The notes: generated by a model not told the origin, from the sequence alone. A DNA stretch of 64,000 bases from Pseudomonas sp. GM78 (GCF_000282475.1 NZ_AKJF01000201.1:43078-107077), one strand, 5' to 3'. Positions 26,363 through 37,483 are shown, counted from the stretch's first letter. Numbers and translations: made by a program.

Positions 26363-29017
26363 TTATTCCTGTGGTTCTTCGTCAGCAGCGGCGTCGAGTT
26401 GCTGGTCGTCGACGATGTCGTCGATCACGACATTGCTGTCGAACTCGGCACCTTCTTCACCTTCGAGCTCTTCACCCTCGACTTCCGATGGCTCCTGGAC
26501 CCGCTCCAGACCGACCAGCGTTTCATCATTGGCCAGCTTGATCAGGGTCACGCCCTGGGTGTTACGACCCAGGCTGGACACTTCGTCGACACGGGTACGC
26601 ACCAGGGTGCCCTGGTCGGAAATCAGCATGATCTCCTCGCCATCAAGTACTTGGACCGCACCGACCAGACGGCCGTTACGCTCGTTGCTGACCATCGCGA
26701 TAACGCCCTGGCCGCCACGCTTGTACTCAGGGAACTCGGTGATCGCCGTGCGCTTGCCAAAACCACGTTCGGAAGCGGTGAGGATCTGGCTGCCTTCTTC
26801 CGGGATCAGCATGGAAATTAGCTTCTGCCCTTCCGGCAGACGCATGCCGCGCACACCGCGGGCGGTACGGCCCATGGCGCGAACGTCGGATTCCTTGAAG
26901 CGGGTGACCTTGCCACCATCGGAGAACAGCATGACTTCGCGCTCGCCATCGGTAATGGCCGCGGAAATCAGCACGTCGCCTTCGTCCAGCTCCAGCGCGA
27001 TCAGGCCGACGCTGCGTTGACGGCTGAAGGATTCCAGCGGGGTCTTCTTCACGGTGCCGTTGGCGGTGGCCATGAAGATGAAGTGACCTTCGGTGTATTC
27101 CTCGACCGGCAACATGGTAGTGATGTATTCACCGTCATCCAGCGGCAGCAGGTTGACCAGCGGACGACCACGGGCGGCACGGGAGGCTTCCGGGATTTCG
27201 TAGGTTTTCAGCCAGTACACCTTGCCCTTGCTGGAGAACAACAGCAGCGTGGTGTGGCTGTTGGCAACCAGCAGGTGAGCGATGTAGTCCTCATCCTTGA
27301 CGCCGGTCGCCGACTTGCCTTTACCGCCACGACGCTGGGCCTGGTAGGCCGCCAGCGGCTGGGTCTTGGCGTAGCCACCGTGGGAAATGGTCACGACGCG
27401 ATCTTCTTCCGGGATCATGTCGCCCAGGGTCAGGTCCAGACGCGCATCGAGGATTTCGGTACGACGCACGTCGCCGTATTCGGCGCGGATCACTTCCAGC
27501 TCTTCGCGGATCACTTCCATCAGGCGCGTGGCGCTGTTGAGGATGCGGATCAGCTCGCCGATCTGGTTGAGGATCTCTTGATACTCGGCCAGCAGCTTTT
27601 CGTGTTCCAGGCCGGTCAGACGGTGCAGACGCAGTTCCAGGATGGCTTGCGCCTGCTCTGGCGACAGGAAGTACTTGCCGTCGCGCAGGCCGTATTGCGG
27701 ATCGAGGTTTTCCGGACGGCACGAATCGGCACCGGCACGCTCCACCATCGCCACTACCGCCGAGGACTCCCAAGGGGTGCTGACCAGCGCTTCCTTGGCT
27801 TCCGACGGGGTCGGCGAGGCCTTGATCAGGGCGATGACCGGGTCGATGTTCGACAGGGCAACCGCTTGACCTTCGAGGATGTGGCCACGTTCGCGCGCCT
27901 TGCGCAGTTCGAACACGGTACGGCGGGTGACGACTTCGCGACGGTGACGCACGAAGGCTTCCAGCAGGTCCTTGAGGTTCAGGATGCGTGGACGGCCGTC
28001 GATCAGCGCGACGATGTTGATACCGAACACCGCTTGCAGCTGGGTCTGGGCGTAGAGGTTGTTGAGGATCACCTCAGGCACTTCGCCGCGACGCAGCTCG
28101 ATCACGACGCGCATACCGTCCTTGTCGGACTCGTCGCGCAGTTCGGTGATGCCTTCGAGTTTCTTCTCCTTGACCAGCTCGGCGATCTTCTCGATCAGAC
28201 GGGCCTTGTTCAGCTGGTAAGGCAGTTCGGTGATGACGATCTGCTGGCGACCACCGACCTTGTCGATGTCTTCGATCATCGAGCGGGCACGCATGTAGAT
28301 GCGCCCGCGACCGGTGCGGTAGGCCTCGATGATGCCGGCGCGACCGTTGATGATCGCGGCGGTCGGGAAGTCCGGACCCGGGATGTACTGCATCAGCTCG
28401 TCGACGGTCAGCTCGGGGTTGTCGATGAGCGCCAGGCAACCGTCGATGACTTCACCGAGGTTGTGCGGCGGAATGTTGGTCGCCATGCCCACGGCGATAC
28501 CGCTGGAGCCGTTGACCAGCAGGTTGGGAATACGGGTCGGCATGACCGCCGGGATCATTTCGGTGCCGTCGTAGTTCGGCACCCAGTCCACGGTTTCTTT
28601 ATGCAGGTCAGCCAGCAGCTCGTGCGCCAGCTTGGTCATGCGCACTTCGGTGTATCGCATGGCCGCGGCGTTGTCGCCGTCCACCGAACCAAAGTTGCCC
28701 TGGCCGTCTACCAGCAGGTAGCGCAGGGAAAATGGCTGCGCCATCCGAACGATGGTGTCGTACACCGCGGTATCACCGTGCGGGTGATACTTACCGATCA
28801 CGTCACCGACAACACGGGCAGATTTCTTGTACGGCTTGTTGAAGTCGTTGCCCAGCTCGCTCATCGCGAACAGTACGCGCCGGTGCACGGGCTTCAAGCC
28901 ATCGCGCGCATCCGGCAGTGCCCGCCCGACAATTACGCTCATCGCGTAGTCGAGATAGGACTGCTTCAGCTCGTCTTCGATATTGACCGGGAGGATTTCT
29001 TTGGCCAGTTCGCCCAT
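26363..29017 (-). CDS. gyrA: DNA gyrase subunit A
   Basis: This 884-residue protein introduces negative supercoils together with GyrB. The catalytic tyrosine is Tyr122 in [11 protein letters not shown]. The quinolone region reads [10 protein letters not shown] with Thr83 and Asp87, the usual wild-type Pseudomonas residues. The C-terminal beta-pinwheel carries the GyrA box QRRGGKG (near residue 565) and ends in an acidic tail ([15 protein letters not shown]). AAGGAA lies upstream of the ATG. The gene is separately transcribed from serC. Confidence 0.98.
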   Translation of the reverse strand: MGELAKEILPVNIEDELKQSYLDYAMSVIVGRALPDARDGLKPVHRRVLFAMSELGNDFNKPYKKSARVVGDVIGKYHPHGDTAVYDTIVRMAQPFSLRYLLVDGQGNFGSVDGDNAAAMRYTEVRMTKLAHELLADLHKETVDWVPNYDGTEMIPAVMPTRIPNLLVNGSSGIAVGMATNIPPHNLGEVIDGCLALIDNPELTVDELMQYIPGPDFPTAAIINGRAGIIEAYRTGRGRIYMRARSMIEDIDKVGGRQQIVITELPYQLNKARLIEKIAELVKEKKLEGITELRDESDKDGMRVVIELRRGEVPEVILNNLYAQTQLQAVFGINIVALIDGRPRILNLKDLLEAFVRHRREVVTRRTVFELRKARERGHILEGQAVALSNIDPVIALIKASPTPSEAKEALVSTPWESSAVVAMVERAGADSCRPENLDPQYGLRDGKYFLSPEQAQAILELRLHRLTGLEHEKLLAEYQEILNQIGELIRILNSATRLMEVIREELEVIRAEYGDVRRTEILDARLDLTLGDMIPEEDRVVTISHGGYAKTQPLAAYQAQRRGGKGKSATGVKDEDYIAHLLVANSHTTLLLFSSKGKVYWLKTYEIPEASRAARGRPLVNLLPLDDGEYITTMLPVEEYTEGHFIFMATANGTVKKTPLESFSRQRSVGLIALELDEGDVLISAAITDGEREVMLFSDGGKVTRFKESDVRAMGRTARGVRGMRLPEGQKLISMLIPEEGSQILTASERGFGKRTAITEFPEYKRGGQGVIAMVSNERNGRLVGAVQVLDGEEIMLISDQGTLVRTRVDEVSSLGRNTQGVTLIKLANDETLVGLERVQEPSEVEGEELEGEEGAEFDSNVVIDDIVDDQQLDAAADEEPQE

Positions 29018-29342
29018 GAGAAGCCTGATTCCTTTTTCTGGTGAAACTTCGTCTCATCCATATGGGACGAACGAAGCTCGCCGCTGCAGGCTGAGTGCCG
29101 TGCACCGACTTACGACAAATCAACGAGTTATGCCATGGATCTGCGCAGTAAAGGTCGCCCCGCGGAGCAACCTTGGAAACCGCCGGATGTTATCACAAGA
29201 GCCGCCACGCACCTATCCCCCTGATGCGCATGGAGCATAGTTAGTTGACCGATGACAGGCTTGAAGGGGACGAGAGAGGCTTAGAGCTGTTGCGAATGCA
29301 GAATTCGGGGCCAAATTATGGATGTTTATTGACTTTCAGGCC
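29018..29342 (-). promoter_or_regulatory. gyrA leader and upstream region
   Basis: No gene is visible in these 325 bases. Close to gyrA an imperfect inverted repeat (CTTCGTCTCATCC against GGGACGAACGAAG, about 29048-29077) can fold in the leader. The gyrA promoter must lie here; I could not fix its -35 and -10 boxes with confidence. Gyrase promoters are normally sensitive to supercoiling. Confidence 0.45.
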
Positions 29343-29421
29343 CTCATCGCCAGCAGGCTGGCTCCCACAGTTGAATTGTGCCGATCACGAACCCTGTGGG
29401 AGCCAGCCTGCTGGCGATGGC
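29343..29421. repeat. REP pair (CAGCAGGCTGGCTCCCACAG type)
   Basis: Inverted copies of CGCCAGCAGGCTGGCTCCCA and its complement, about 25 bases apart, lie 24 bases beyond the mtnA stop. This is a different sequence type from the pair next to serC. Its place at the end of mtnA suits transcript end protection. Confidence 0.88.
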
Positions 29422-29444
29422 GCCCTATCAAACACCACAGCCCA

Positions 29445-30521
29445 TCAATGCAGGCGCTTGCGGCACATCAACTGCGTCATCTTCGCCGTATCCGGCCGCT
29501 CGACGATGCCTTTTTCGGTGACGATCGCATCGATCAGGTCCGCCGGGGTCACGTCGAACACCGGGTTGAACGCATCGACACCCGCCCCAAGCCGCTGGCC
29601 ACCCACTTCCAGTAACTCACGCCCGTCTCGCTCCTCGAGCACAATGTCGTCGCCACTGGCCAGTTCCATGTCGATGGTCGAACTCGGCGCCACCACCATG
29701 AAGCGCACCCCGTGGTGCATGGCATTGACCGCCAGCTGATAGGTGCCGATCTTGTTGGCCACGTCGCCATTGGCGGTGATGCGGTCCGCGCCGACAATGA
29801 CCCAGGTGACGCCCTTGATTTTCATGATGTGCGCGGCGGCGGAGTCGGCATGCAGGGTCACCGGTATGCCTTCGTTGGCCAGCTCCCAGGCGGTCAGGCG
29901 CGAGCCTTGCAGCCATGGACGGGTTTCGCTGGCATACACGCGCTCGACCATACCCTCGATGAAGGCGCCGCGAATCACCCCCAGCGCCGTGCCGAAGCCA
30001 CCGGTGGCCAGCGCTCCGGTATTGCAGTGGGTCAGGATCGCCTGGGCGTTGCCCTGGTGCTTGCGGATCAGGTCGACGCCCAGTTGCGCCATCGTCAGGT
30101 TGGCTTCGCGGTCGCTTTCGTGAATGGCCAGGGCCTCGGCTTCCAGCACGGACAAAGGGTCCGCGTGCTTTTTCAGCCGCGCCAGGCGCTCGCGCATGCG
30201 GCCCAGCGCCCAGAACAGATTGACCGCGGTCGGACGAGCATCGGCGAGCAACGTGAAATCCTCCTCCAGCGCTGCCTGCCAGTGGCCGCCCTCGGCGAAC
30301 CGGGCGCGCGCCGCCAGCACAACGCCATAGGCGGCACTGATGCCAATGGCCGGCGCGCCGCGCACCACCATCGAGCGAATGGCCTCGGCCACGCCCGCCG
30401 CGCTGGTGCAGGCGATCCAGGTTTGCTCGAACGGTAAAACACGCTGATCCAGCAGGTACAAGGTGCCATCACGCCAATCGATGGCCTTTACCTTCTCAGC
30501 AGCCAACAGTCGATCGCGCAT
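29445..30521 (-). CDS. mtnA: Methylthioribose-1-phosphate isomerase
   Basis: This 358-residue eIF2B-like isomerase converts methylthioribose-1-phosphate to methylthioribulose-1-phosphate in methionine salvage. It has [18 protein letters not shown] (near residue 49), [18 protein letters not shown] with the catalytic cysteine (near 160) and [19 protein letters not shown] with the catalytic aspartate (near 240). I chose the ATG opening [10 protein letters not shown] at 30521. It is divergent from the MTA deaminase gene, with 108 bases between. In P. aeruginosa this pair works through methylthioinosine (MTA deaminase, then phosphorylase, then MtnA). Confidence 0.96.
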   Translation of the reverse strand: MRDRLLAAEKVKAIDWRDGTLYLLDQRVLPFEQTWIACTSAAGVAEAIRSMVVRGAPAIGISAAYGVVLAARARFAEGGHWQAALEEDFTLLADARPTAVNLFWALGRMRERLARLKKHADPLSVLEAEALAIHESDREANLTMAQLGVDLIRKHQGNAQAILTHCNTGALATGGFGTALGVIRGAFIEGMVERVYASETRPWLQGSRLTAWELANEGIPVTLHADSAAAHIMKIKGVTWVIVGADRITANGDVANKIGTYQLAVNAMHHGVRFMVVAPSSTIDMELASGDDIVLEERDGRELLEVGGQRLGAGVDAFNPVFDVTPADLIDAIVTEKGIVERPDTAKMTQLMCRKRLH

Positions 30522-30629
30522 CCCACACCCCGCAGTCAGAAACAAAAGCCGCCGATTATAGCGATCCCCCAGCCAAGACGCTCGGGTATACTTCGCCATC
30601 CTTTACAAAAGCCCTGGAACCGAACCTCG

Positions 30630-31964
30630 ATGCCGAACACTGCCGTTGCGCTCGATCTGTTGTTGCTGCCGACCTGGCTGGTACCCGTCGAACCCGCTGG
30701 CGTCGTGCTCAAGGATCATGGCCTGGGCATCCGTGACGGGCGCATCGCTTTCATCGGTCCACGCCGCGATGCCCTGCAGCTTAACGCAACCGAAGTGCGC
30801 GAACTGCCTGACATCCTGCTCAGCCCAGGCCTGATCAATGCCCACGGGCATGCGGCAATGACCCTGTTCCGCGGCCTGGCTGACGATCTGCCGCTGATGA
30901 CCTGGCTGGAAAACCACATCTGGCCGGCCGAAGCCAAGTGGGTCGACGAGGAATTCGTACGCGACGGCACGGACCTGGCCATCGCCGAACAGCTCAAGGG
31001 CGGCATCACTTGCTTCTCTGACATGTATTTCTTCCCGAAGGTTGCCAGCGAGCGCGTGCACAACAGCGGCATTCGCGCACAAATCGCGATTCCGATCCTC
31101 GATTTCCCGATCCCGGGCGCCAGCACGGCGGACGACGCGATTCGCCAGGGTGTCGAGCTGTTTGGCGACCTCAAGCATCACGAACGGATCAAAATCACCT
31201 TCGGCCCCCATGCACCCTACACCGTGGGCGATGAAAACCTGGAAAAAATCCGGGTGATCGCCGAAGAGCTGGACGCGTCGATCCACATGCATGTGCACGA
31301 AACCGCTTTCGAAGTGCAGCAAGCGCTCGAACAACGGGGTGAACGGCCGCTGGCCCGCCTGGCGCGCCTGGGCCTGCTGGGGCCACGTTTCCAGGCGGTG
31401 CATATGACCCAGATCAGCGAGGAAGACCTGGTGTTGCTGGTAGAAAGCAACACCCATGTCATTCACTGCCCGGAGTCGAACCTGAAGCTGGCCAGCGGTT
31501 TCTGCCCGGTGGAGCGTTTGTGGCAGGCCGGGGTCAACGTGGCCCTCGGCACCGACGGCGCCGCCAGCAACAATGACCTGGACCTGCTGGGCGAAACCCG
31601 TACCGCCGCCCTGCTGGCCAAGGCCGTCGCGGGCTCGGCCACCGCACTGGACGCCCACAGCGCCTTGCGCATGGCCACCCTCAACGGTGCACGCGCACTG
31701 GGGATCGAAACCGAGGTGGGTTCGCTGGAACTTGGCAAGGCCGCCGACATCGTGGCGTTCGACCTCTCGGGCCTGGCCCAGCAACCGGTCTACGACCCGG
31801 TTTCGCAGCTTATATATGCCAGCGGTCGCGATTGCGTGAAACACCTTTGGGTCGCGGGCAAGCAACTGCTCGACGACCGCCGCCTGACGCGCCTGGATGA
31901 ACAACAACTCATCGCCACCGCCAAGGCCTGGGGCCAGCGCATCAGCGGCCGCAAAGAATCGTAA
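30630..31964 (+). CDS. mtaD: 5'-methylthioadenosine deaminase (TRZ/ATZ amidohydrolase family)
   Basis: This 444-residue metal-dependent amidohydrolase has the metal-binding [13 protein letters not shown] (near residue 69), the His pair in HMHVHET (near 218) and [17 protein letters not shown] with the metal-binding aspartate (near 308). Family members deaminate methylthioadenosine or S-adenosylhomocysteine. The P. aeruginosa gene next to mtnA (PA3170, from memory) was shown to prefer MTA, giving methylthioinosine. Position and divergence from mtnA support the same role here. ubiG follows after 58 bases. Confidence 0.88.
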   Translation: MPNTAVALDLLLLPTWLVPVEPAGVVLKDHGLGIRDGRIAFIGPRRDALQLNATEVRELPDILLSPGLINAHGHAAMTLFRGLADDLPLMTWLENHIWPAEAKWVDEEFVRDGTDLAIAEQLKGGITCFSDMYFFPKVASERVHNSGIRAQIAIPILDFPIPGASTADDAIRQGVELFGDLKHHERIKITFGPHAPYTVGDENLEKIRVIAEELDASIHMHVHETAFEVQQALEQRGERPLARLARLGLLGPRFQAVHMTQISEEDLVLLVESNTHVIHCPESNLKLASGFCPVERLWQAGVNVALGTDGAASNNDLDLLGETRTAALLAKAVAGSATALDAHSALRMATLNGARALGIETEVGSLELGKAADIVAFDLSGLAQQPVYDPVSQLIYASGRDCVKHLWVAGKQLLDDRRLTRLDEQQLIATAKAWGQRISGRKES

Positions 31965-32022
31965 GCCCCCCGGACTCAACACCGGGGCTACAGGATTTTT
32001 CAAGTTTTAGAGGACTTAAACC

Positions 32023-32721
32023 ATGAGCAACGTCGACTACGCCGAAATCGCCAAATTCGAAGCCCTGGCCCATCGCTGGTGGGACCGCGAGAGCGAATTC
32101 AAACCGCTGCACGACATCAATCCGCTGCGCGTCAACTGGATTGACGAACGCGTCAACCTGGCCGGCAAGAAAGTCCTCGACGTTGGGTGCGGCGGCGGCA
32201 TCCTCAGTGAGGCCATGGCCCAGCGCGGCGCGACCGTGACCGGCATCGACATGGGCGAAGCGCCACTGGCGGTGGCCCAACTGCATCAGCTGGAATCGGG
32301 CGTGAACGTCGAATACCGGCAGATCACCGCCGAAGCCTTGGCCGAGGAAATGCCCGAGCAGTTCGACGTGGTCACCTGCCTGGAAATGCTTGAACACGTA
32401 CCTGACCCATCCTCGGTGATCCGCGCGTGCTTCCGCATGGTCAAGCCGGGCGGCCAGGTGTTCTTCTCCACCATCAACCGCAACCCGAAGGCTTACCTGT
32501 TCGCCATCGTCGGCGCCGAATACATCATGAAGTTGCTGCCACGCGGCACCCACGACTTCAAGAAATTCATCCGCCCTTCCGAGCTCGGCGCCTGGAGCCG
32601 CATGGCCGGCCTGACCGTCAAGGATATCATCGGCCTGACCTACAACCCGCTGACCAAGCATTACAAACTGGCGTCCGACGTGGACGTCAACTACATGATC
32701 CAGACCCTGCGCGAGGAGTAA
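32023..32721 (+). CDS. ubiG: Ubiquinone biosynthesis O-methyltransferase
   Basis: This 232-residue class I SAM methyltransferase carries out both O-methylations of the ubiquinone ring. The SAM-binding motif is [16 protein letters not shown] (near residues 51-66), and [17 protein letters not shown] at the N-terminus and [13 protein letters not shown]-like [17 protein letters not shown] near 175 are typical of UbiG. The mupP phosphatase gene follows after 4 bases, the arrangement known from Pseudomonas. Confidence 0.97.
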   Translation: MSNVDYAEIAKFEALAHRWWDRESEFKPLHDINPLRVNWIDERVNLAGKKVLDVGCGGGILSEAMAQRGATVTGIDMGEAPLAVAQLHQLESGVNVEYRQITAEALAEEMPEQFDVVTCLEMLEHVPDPSSVIRACFRMVKPGGQVFFSTINRNPKAYLFAIVGAEYIMKLLPRGTHDFKKFIRPSELGAWSRMAGLTVKDIIGLTYNPLTKHYKLASDVDVNYMIQTLREE

Positions 32722-32725
32722 GCCG

Positions 32726-33397
32726 ATGCGTATCAGAGCAGTTCTTTTCGACATGGACGGCACCCTGCTCGACACCGCGCCGGACTTCATTGCGATTTGC
32801 CAGGCGATGCGTGCCGACCGCGGTTTGCCGCCGATCAACGACAAGCATATCCGCGACGAAATCTCCGGTGGTGCCAAGGCGATGGTCGCCGTGACCTTCT
32901 CCATGGACCCGGAGTCACCAGGTTTCGAGGAATTGCGCCTGGAGTTCCTCGAGCGCTACCTGGTGGGCTGCGCGGTACACAGCAAGCTGTTCGACGGCAT
33001 GGGTGAACTGTTGGCCGACATCGAGAAGGCCAACCTGATCTGGGGCGTGGTCACCAACAAGCCGCTGCGTTTCGCCGAGCCGATCATGCAGCAGCTGGGG
33101 CTGGCCGAGCGCTCGGCACTGCTGATCTGCCCGGATCACGTGAAGAACAGCAAGCCCGACCCGGAACCGTTGATCCTCGCCTGCAAGATGCTCGACCTCG
33201 ATCCGGCCAGCGTCTTGTTCGTGGGCGATGACCTGCGCGATATCGAATCGGGGCGCGATGCCGGTACCCGGACGGCCGCCGTGACGTTTGGCTATATCCA
33301 CCCGGACGACAATCCGCGGCATTGGGGGGCGGACGTGGTGGTTGATCATCCGTTTGAGTTGCGCAAGGTGCTTGATAGCGCGCTCTGTGGTTGCTAA
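32726..33397 (+). CDS. mupP: N-acetylmuramic acid 6-phosphate phosphatase
   Basis: This 223-residue HAD-superfamily phosphatase has the nucleophile motif DMDGTLLDT (residues 9-17), TNKPLRF as motif II (near 111) and the metal-binding [15 protein letters not shown] (near 171-185). In Pseudomonas the gene between ubiG and yciK encodes MupP, which feeds MurNAc into the anabolic recycling route to UDP-MurNAc and contributes to intrinsic fosfomycin resistance. It is often misannotated as phosphoglycolate phosphatase (gph). The call rests on synteny as well as family. Confidence 0.88.
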   Translation: MRIRAVLFDMDGTLLDTAPDFIAICQAMRADRGLPPINDKHIRDEISGGAKAMVAVTFSMDPESPGFEELRLEFLERYLVGCAVHSKLFDGMGELLADIEKANLIWGVVTNKPLRFAEPIMQQLGLAERSALLICPDHVKNSKPDPEPLILACKMLDLDPASVLFVGDDLRDIESGRDAGTRTAAVTFGYIHPDDNPRHWGADVVVDHPFELRKVLDSALCGC

Positions 33398-33440
33398 GAG
33401 TCCACACCCCTTTTTTGGAATGCGGCGCTAATGCTGACGC

Positions 33441-33530
33441 CTTCGCGGGCAAGCCCGCTCCCACAGGGTCCGGGGTGATCACAAATTTTGTATCCTCAAC
33501 AGGACCTGTGGGAGCGGGCTTGCCCGCGAA
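33441..33530. repeat. REP pair (CGCGGGCAAGCCCGCTCCCA type)
   Basis: Inverted copies of TTCGCGGGCAAGCCCGCTCC and its complement, separated by about 35 bases, lie between mupP and yciK. The same type recurs at 44378-44468 and 55298-55392. Each arm is itself a hairpin. Confidence 0.92.
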
Positions 33531-33572
33531 TGGCCGCGCCGCGATCTGTCGTCTGTTTTCGTGAGGTTTTTT

Positions 33573-34313
33573 ATGTTTGATTACTCCGCCCGCCCCGATC
33601 TGCTCAAGGACCGGGTCATCCTGGTCACCGGTGCCGGTCGTGGCATTGGCGCTGCCGCCGCCAAAACCTATGCCGCCCATGGCGCCACCGTCCTGTTGCT
33701 GGGCAAGACCGAAGCCAACCTGATCCAGGTCTACGACGAGATCGAAGCCGCCGGCCATCCGCAACCGGCCGTAATCCCTTTCAACCTGGAAACCGCCCTG
33801 CCCCATCAATACGATGAGCTGGCCGCGATGATCGAAAGCGAATTCGGCCACCTGGATGGCTTGTTGCACAACGCGTCGATCATCGGCCCACGCACCCCGA
33901 TCGAACAGCTGTCCGGCGAAAACTTCATGCGTGTCATGCAGGTCAACGTCAACGCCATGTTCATGTTGACCAGCACCCTGCTGCCACTGCTCAAGCTGTC
34001 CCAGGACGCCTCTGTGGTGTTCACCTCCAGCAGCGTCGGGCGCAAGGGTCGCGCATACTGGGGCGCTTACGGGGTTTCGAAATTCGCCACCGAAGGCTTG
34101 ATGCAAACCCTGGCCGACGAAGTCGACAGCGTGGCGCCGGTCCGCTCCAACAGCATCAATCCGGGGGCCACTCGCACCAGCATGCGCGCCCAGGCGTATC
34201 CGGGTGAAAACCCGCTGAACAACCCTACGCCCGAGGAGATCATGCCGGTCTACCTCTACCTGATGGGCCCGGACAGCAGCGGTATCAACGGCCAGGCGTT
34301 CAACGCCCAGTAA
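33573..34313 (+). CDS. yciK: YciK-family short-chain dehydrogenase/reductase
   Basis: This 246-residue classical SDR has the cofactor loop VTGAGRGIGAAAA (near residues 18-30), NASIIG (the NNAG-like strand), the catalytic Ser in TSSSVGR and the YxxxK motif YGVSKFATEG (near 167). The substrate is not established. I chose the ATG opening MFDYSARPDLLKDR at 33573 because GTGAGG is its ribosome binding site; a GTG at 33561 lies within that site. It follows mupP, as in other pseudomonads, with a REP pair inserted between. Confidence 0.9.
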   Translation: MFDYSARPDLLKDRVILVTGAGRGIGAAAAKTYAAHGATVLLLGKTEANLIQVYDEIEAAGHPQPAVIPFNLETALPHQYDELAAMIESEFGHLDGLLHNASIIGPRTPIEQLSGENFMRVMQVNVNAMFMLTSTLLPLLKLSQDASVVFTSSSVGRKGRAYWGAYGVSKFATEGLMQTLADEVDSVAPVRSNSINPGATRTSMRAQAYPGENPLNNPTPEEIMPVYLYLMGPDSSGINGQAFNAQ

Positions 34314-34330
34314 TACCGTCCGTCGCTTTT

Positions 34331-34358
34331 GTGCCGCGTCGACTTCCCGACGCGGCAC
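34331..34358. terminator. Hairpin downstream of yciK
   Basis: Perfect 11-bp stem (34331-34341 paired with 34348-34358, loop of 6), 17 bases after the yciK stop. There is no U-run on the plus strand. Probably ends or protects the yciK transcript. The remaining 300 bases up to the diguanylate cyclase gene show no gene; they hold an AT-rich stretch (34420-34460) likely to include the next promoter. Confidence 0.55.
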
Positions 34359-34673
34359 AACAACGACAACGTGCATTCAGTCAAACAACCGTCGAAAAAT
34401 TCCCCTCGCCAACTTTAACCACCATCAATCTATTGATATATAAGGGTTTTTGCTAAATCCAGCTAAATGGCACGACTTTCGCTCCACATTTGTCCGAACC
34501 AGCTGTGGGAAAGCCGAGGTTGCGAGGCCAAATTGCCGATTACTAATCTGCGATAAAGCAGATTAAGCTTGTACGAAATGTCCTACGGGACTGACGGACC
34601 AGTATGACGCGCGGCCTGGAGCCGCTCGCACCCAGCTTGTAAGACAGCCTTACTGCTTAAGGGCGCACGCCAT

Positions 34674-35600
34674 ATGAAACCACCTTCCCAGACCAACGCA
34701 ATTGACTTTGACAGCGCCAAATTGCAACGCCTGGGCTTTGGTCAGCAGCCACCGATACTGGAGAGGCCCGTCAGCCTCGCGCAGATGCGTCAGCAATTGA
34801 ACCTGCAGCTGCAAACCAGCCTTGAGCCGCAACGCATACTCGGGCTGTTCTACCGCGAAATCCAACGACTGGTCCCCCTTGATGCCTTGAGCTACCTGCA
34901 CAAGAGCAGCGACTTGCGCCTGGAGTTCGGCCTTCGGGGCCACCACTCGATCAGCTACAGCCTGAGCCACGAAGGCGAGCACCTGGGCGAACTGATCTTT
35001 CGTCGCAACCAGCGTTTCAGCGAACAGGAACAGGCCAACCTCGAGTCCCTGCTGGCCGCCCTGCTCTTCCCGATGCGCAATACCCTGCTGTACCGCGCCG
35101 CCACCCAGAGTGCATTGCGCGATCCGCTGACGGACACTGGCAATCGCATCGCCATGGACCAGACGCTGCAGCGGGAAATCGAACTGGCACGACGGCATAT
35201 GCAGCCCCTGTCGCTGTTGATGCTGGACATCGATCACTTCAAGCAGATCAACGACACCCATGGGCACAGCGCCGGTGATGACGTGCTCAAGGCGGTGGCC
35301 GCCTCGATCAAGAACCAGCTGCGTAATGTCGACATGGTGTTTCGCTACGGCGGCGAAGAGTTCCTGATCCTGCTGTCCAACACCAGCCGGGAAGCGGCGG
35401 CCCTGGTCGGCGAACGCCTGCGGTTCGCAGCGCAGACCGAGGATTATCCAGCCGATGGCCGCACCGTTGAGCTCACGGTCAGCCTCGGCTGCTCGACCCT
35501 GCTGCCCGGCGAATCCGCCGAGAGCCTGTTGCGCAGGGCCGACAGCGCATTGTACGTCGCCAAGCGCGAGGGGCGTAACCGGCTGACGATGGCGGGGTGA
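34674..35600 (+). CDS. GGDEF-domain diguanylate cyclase
   Basis: This 308-residue protein has an N-terminal sensor-like region (about 1-135, GAF-like; no membrane helix) followed by a GGDEF domain (about 145-305). The catalytic signature is intact as GGEEF in FRYGGEEFLILL (near residue 225), and DIDHFKQINDTHGH for metal binding is present, so active synthesis of cyclic di-GMP is expected. No inhibitory-site RxxD is evident in the usual position. Its position near yciK suggests it is the counterpart of P. aeruginosa PA3177, but that is from memory. It is convergent with the next gene, with an 8-base gap. Confidence 0.88.
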   Translation: MKPPSQTNAIDFDSAKLQRLGFGQQPPILERPVSLAQMRQQLNLQLQTSLEPQRILGLFYREIQRLVPLDALSYLHKSSDLRLEFGLRGHHSISYSLSHEGEHLGELIFRRNQRFSEQEQANLESLLAALLFPMRNTLLYRAATQSALRDPLTDTGNRIAMDQTLQREIELARRHMQPLSLLMLDIDHFKQINDTHGHSAGDDVLKAVAASIKNQLRNVDMVFRYGGEEFLILLSNTSREAAALVGERLRFAAQTEDYPADGRTVELTVSLGCSTLLPGESAESLLRRADSALYVAKREGRNRLTMAG

Positions 35601-35608
35601 TATCCGGG

Positions 35609-37483
35609 TCAGCGCACCGCGCCACGCAGTTCACCCACCATTGCCTGTAGCTTGGCCGGCTGCGCCGCTTCAACGGCCACCATCGGTCCCGCCACCAGCG
35701 TCACCCGCGACCACAAGCGGCGAAACAGCCCCTTGCCCGGATCGCGGCTGAAGAAGCTGCCCCACAACCCCTGCAATGCCAGGGGAATGACCGGCACCGG
35801 GGTTTCTTCGAGAATACGCGTGAGCCCGCCCTTGAACTCGTTGATCTCGCCATCGGCGGTCAACTTGCCCTCGGGGAAGATGCACACCAACTCTCCGTCC
35901 TTCAGATATTGCGCGATGCGCGTGAAGGCCTTTTCGTAGATCTGGATGTCTTCCTGACGACCCGCGATCGGTATCGTCCCCGCGGTACGAAAGATGAAAT
36001 TGAGCACCGGCAAGTTGTAGATCCTGTAGTACATCACGAAGCGGATCGGCCGACGCACCGCACCGCCAATCAGCAAGGCATCGACGAACGACACGTGATT
36101 GCACACCAGCAACGCCGCCCCCTCATCGGGAATCAGGTCGAGGTTGCGATGCTCCACGCGGTACATGGAATGGCTGAGCAGCCAGATCATGAAACGCATG
36201 GTGAACTCGGGAACGATCCTGAAGATGTAGGCGTTGACGCCGATGTTCAGCAACGACACCACCAGGAACAATTGCGGGATCGACAGCTTGACCAGGCTCA
36301 GCAGGATGATCGAGACGATCGCCGACACCACCATGAACAGCGCGTTGAGAATGTTGTTGGCGGCGATCACCCGGGCCCGTTCGTTCTCGGCGGTGCGTGA
36401 CTGGATCAGGGCATACAGCGGCACGATGTAGAAACCGCCGAACACCCCCAGGCCGAGGATGTCGAGCAACACCAGCCAGGCGTGGCCAAACCCGAGGATC
36501 TCGAGCCAGCCATGGCCCAGGGCATTGTCAGGAATCCCGCCGGAATGCCACCACAGCAACAGGCCAAACACGGTCAACCCGAAAGAACCGAACGGCACCA
36601 GGCCGATTTCGACTTTGCGCCCGGAGAGTTTCTCGCAGAGCATCGAACCCACGGCGATGCCGACCGAGAATACCGTCAGGATCAGGGTCACGACGGTTTC
36701 GTCGCCGTGCATCCACTCCTTGGCATAGGCCGGGATCTGCGTCAGGTAGATCGCCCCGACAAACCAGAACCAGGAGTTGCCGACAATCGAACGCGACACC
36801 GCCGGGGTCTGCCCAAGGCCCAGTTTCAACGTGGCCCAGGACTGGCTGAAGATGTTCCAGTTCAAGCGCATTTGCGGTGAGGCCGCCGCCGCCCGTGGAA
36901 TACCGCGGCTGGCCAGGTAACCGAGCACGGCGATAGCGATGATCGCGGTGGACACCACTGGCGCGTAGTGACTGGACGACATCATGATGCCGGCACCGAT
37001 GGTCCCGGCCAGGATTGCCAGGAAAGTGCCCATTTCCACCAGGCCGTTGCCACCCACCAGCTCATCTTCACGCAGGGCCTGGGGCAGGATCGAATACTTC
37101 ACCGGCCCGAACAGCGCCGAGTGTGTGCCCATGGCGAACAGCGCCAGCAGCATCAACGACAGGTGATCGAACAGGAAGCCCACCGCGCCCACCGCCATGA
37201 TGACGATCTCCCCGAGCTTGATCAGGCGGATCAGCGCGTCCTTGGCGAATTTCTCACCGAACTGCCCGGCCAGCGCCGAGAACAGGAAAAACGGCAGGAT
37301 GAACAGCAGCGCGCACAGATTGACCCAGATCGAACGGTCACCTTCGATCGACAGCTTGTACAGGATGGCAAGGATCAACGACTGCTTGAAGATGTTGTCG
37401 TTGAACGCCCCGAGGGACTGGGTCACGAAGAACGGCAGGAAGCGCCGGGTGCGCAGCAAGGTGAACTGTGAAGGGTGACTCAT
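35609..37483 (-). CDS. MFS transporter fused to PlsC-type acyltransferase
   Basis: This 624-residue protein has a 12-helix MFS domain (about residues 1-420) and a glycerolipid acyltransferase domain (about 430-624). The acyltransferase carries NHVSFVD (the HX4D catalytic motif) and FPEGKLTADGE for glycerophosphate binding. The layout resembles LplT joined to Aas, which import lysophospholipid and re-acylate it, but without the AMP-binding acyl-ACP synthetase domain of Aas. I infer a role in phospholipid repair or remodelling at the inner membrane. I chose the ATG opening MSHPSQFTLLRTR at 37483. Confidence 0.85.
   Translation of the reverse strand: MSHPSQFTLLRTRRFLPFFVTQSLGAFNDNIFKQSLILAILYKLSIEGDRSIWVNLCALLFILPFFLFSALAGQFGEKFAKDALIRLIKLGEIVIMAVGAVGFLFDHLSLMLLALFAMGTHSALFGPVKYSILPQALREDELVGGNGLVEMGTFLAILAGTIGAGIMMSSSHYAPVVSTAIIAIAVLGYLASRGIPRAAAASPQMRLNWNIFSQSWATLKLGLGQTPAVSRSIVGNSWFWFVGAIYLTQIPAYAKEWMHGDETVVTLILTVFSVGIAVGSMLCEKLSGRKVEIGLVPFGSFGLTVFGLLLWWHSGGIPDNALGHGWLEILGFGHAWLVLLDILGLGVFGGFYIVPLYALIQSRTAENERARVIAANNILNALFMVVSAIVSIILLSLVKLSIPQLFLVVSLLNIGVNAYIFRIVPEFTMRFMIWLLSHSMYRVEHRNLDLIPDEGAALLVCNHVSFVDALLIGGAVRRPIRFVMYYRIYNLPVLNFIFRTAGTIPIAGRQEDIQIYEKAFTRIAQYLKDGELVCIFPEGKLTADGEINEFKGGLTRILEETPVPVIPLALQGLWGSFFSRDPGKGLFRRLWSRVTLVAGPMVAVEAAQPAKLQAMVGELRGAVR

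Noticed and set aside
27017-29044. 675-codon open frame antisense to gyrA
   Set aside because: Same reason: codon-bias shadow of a certain gene.
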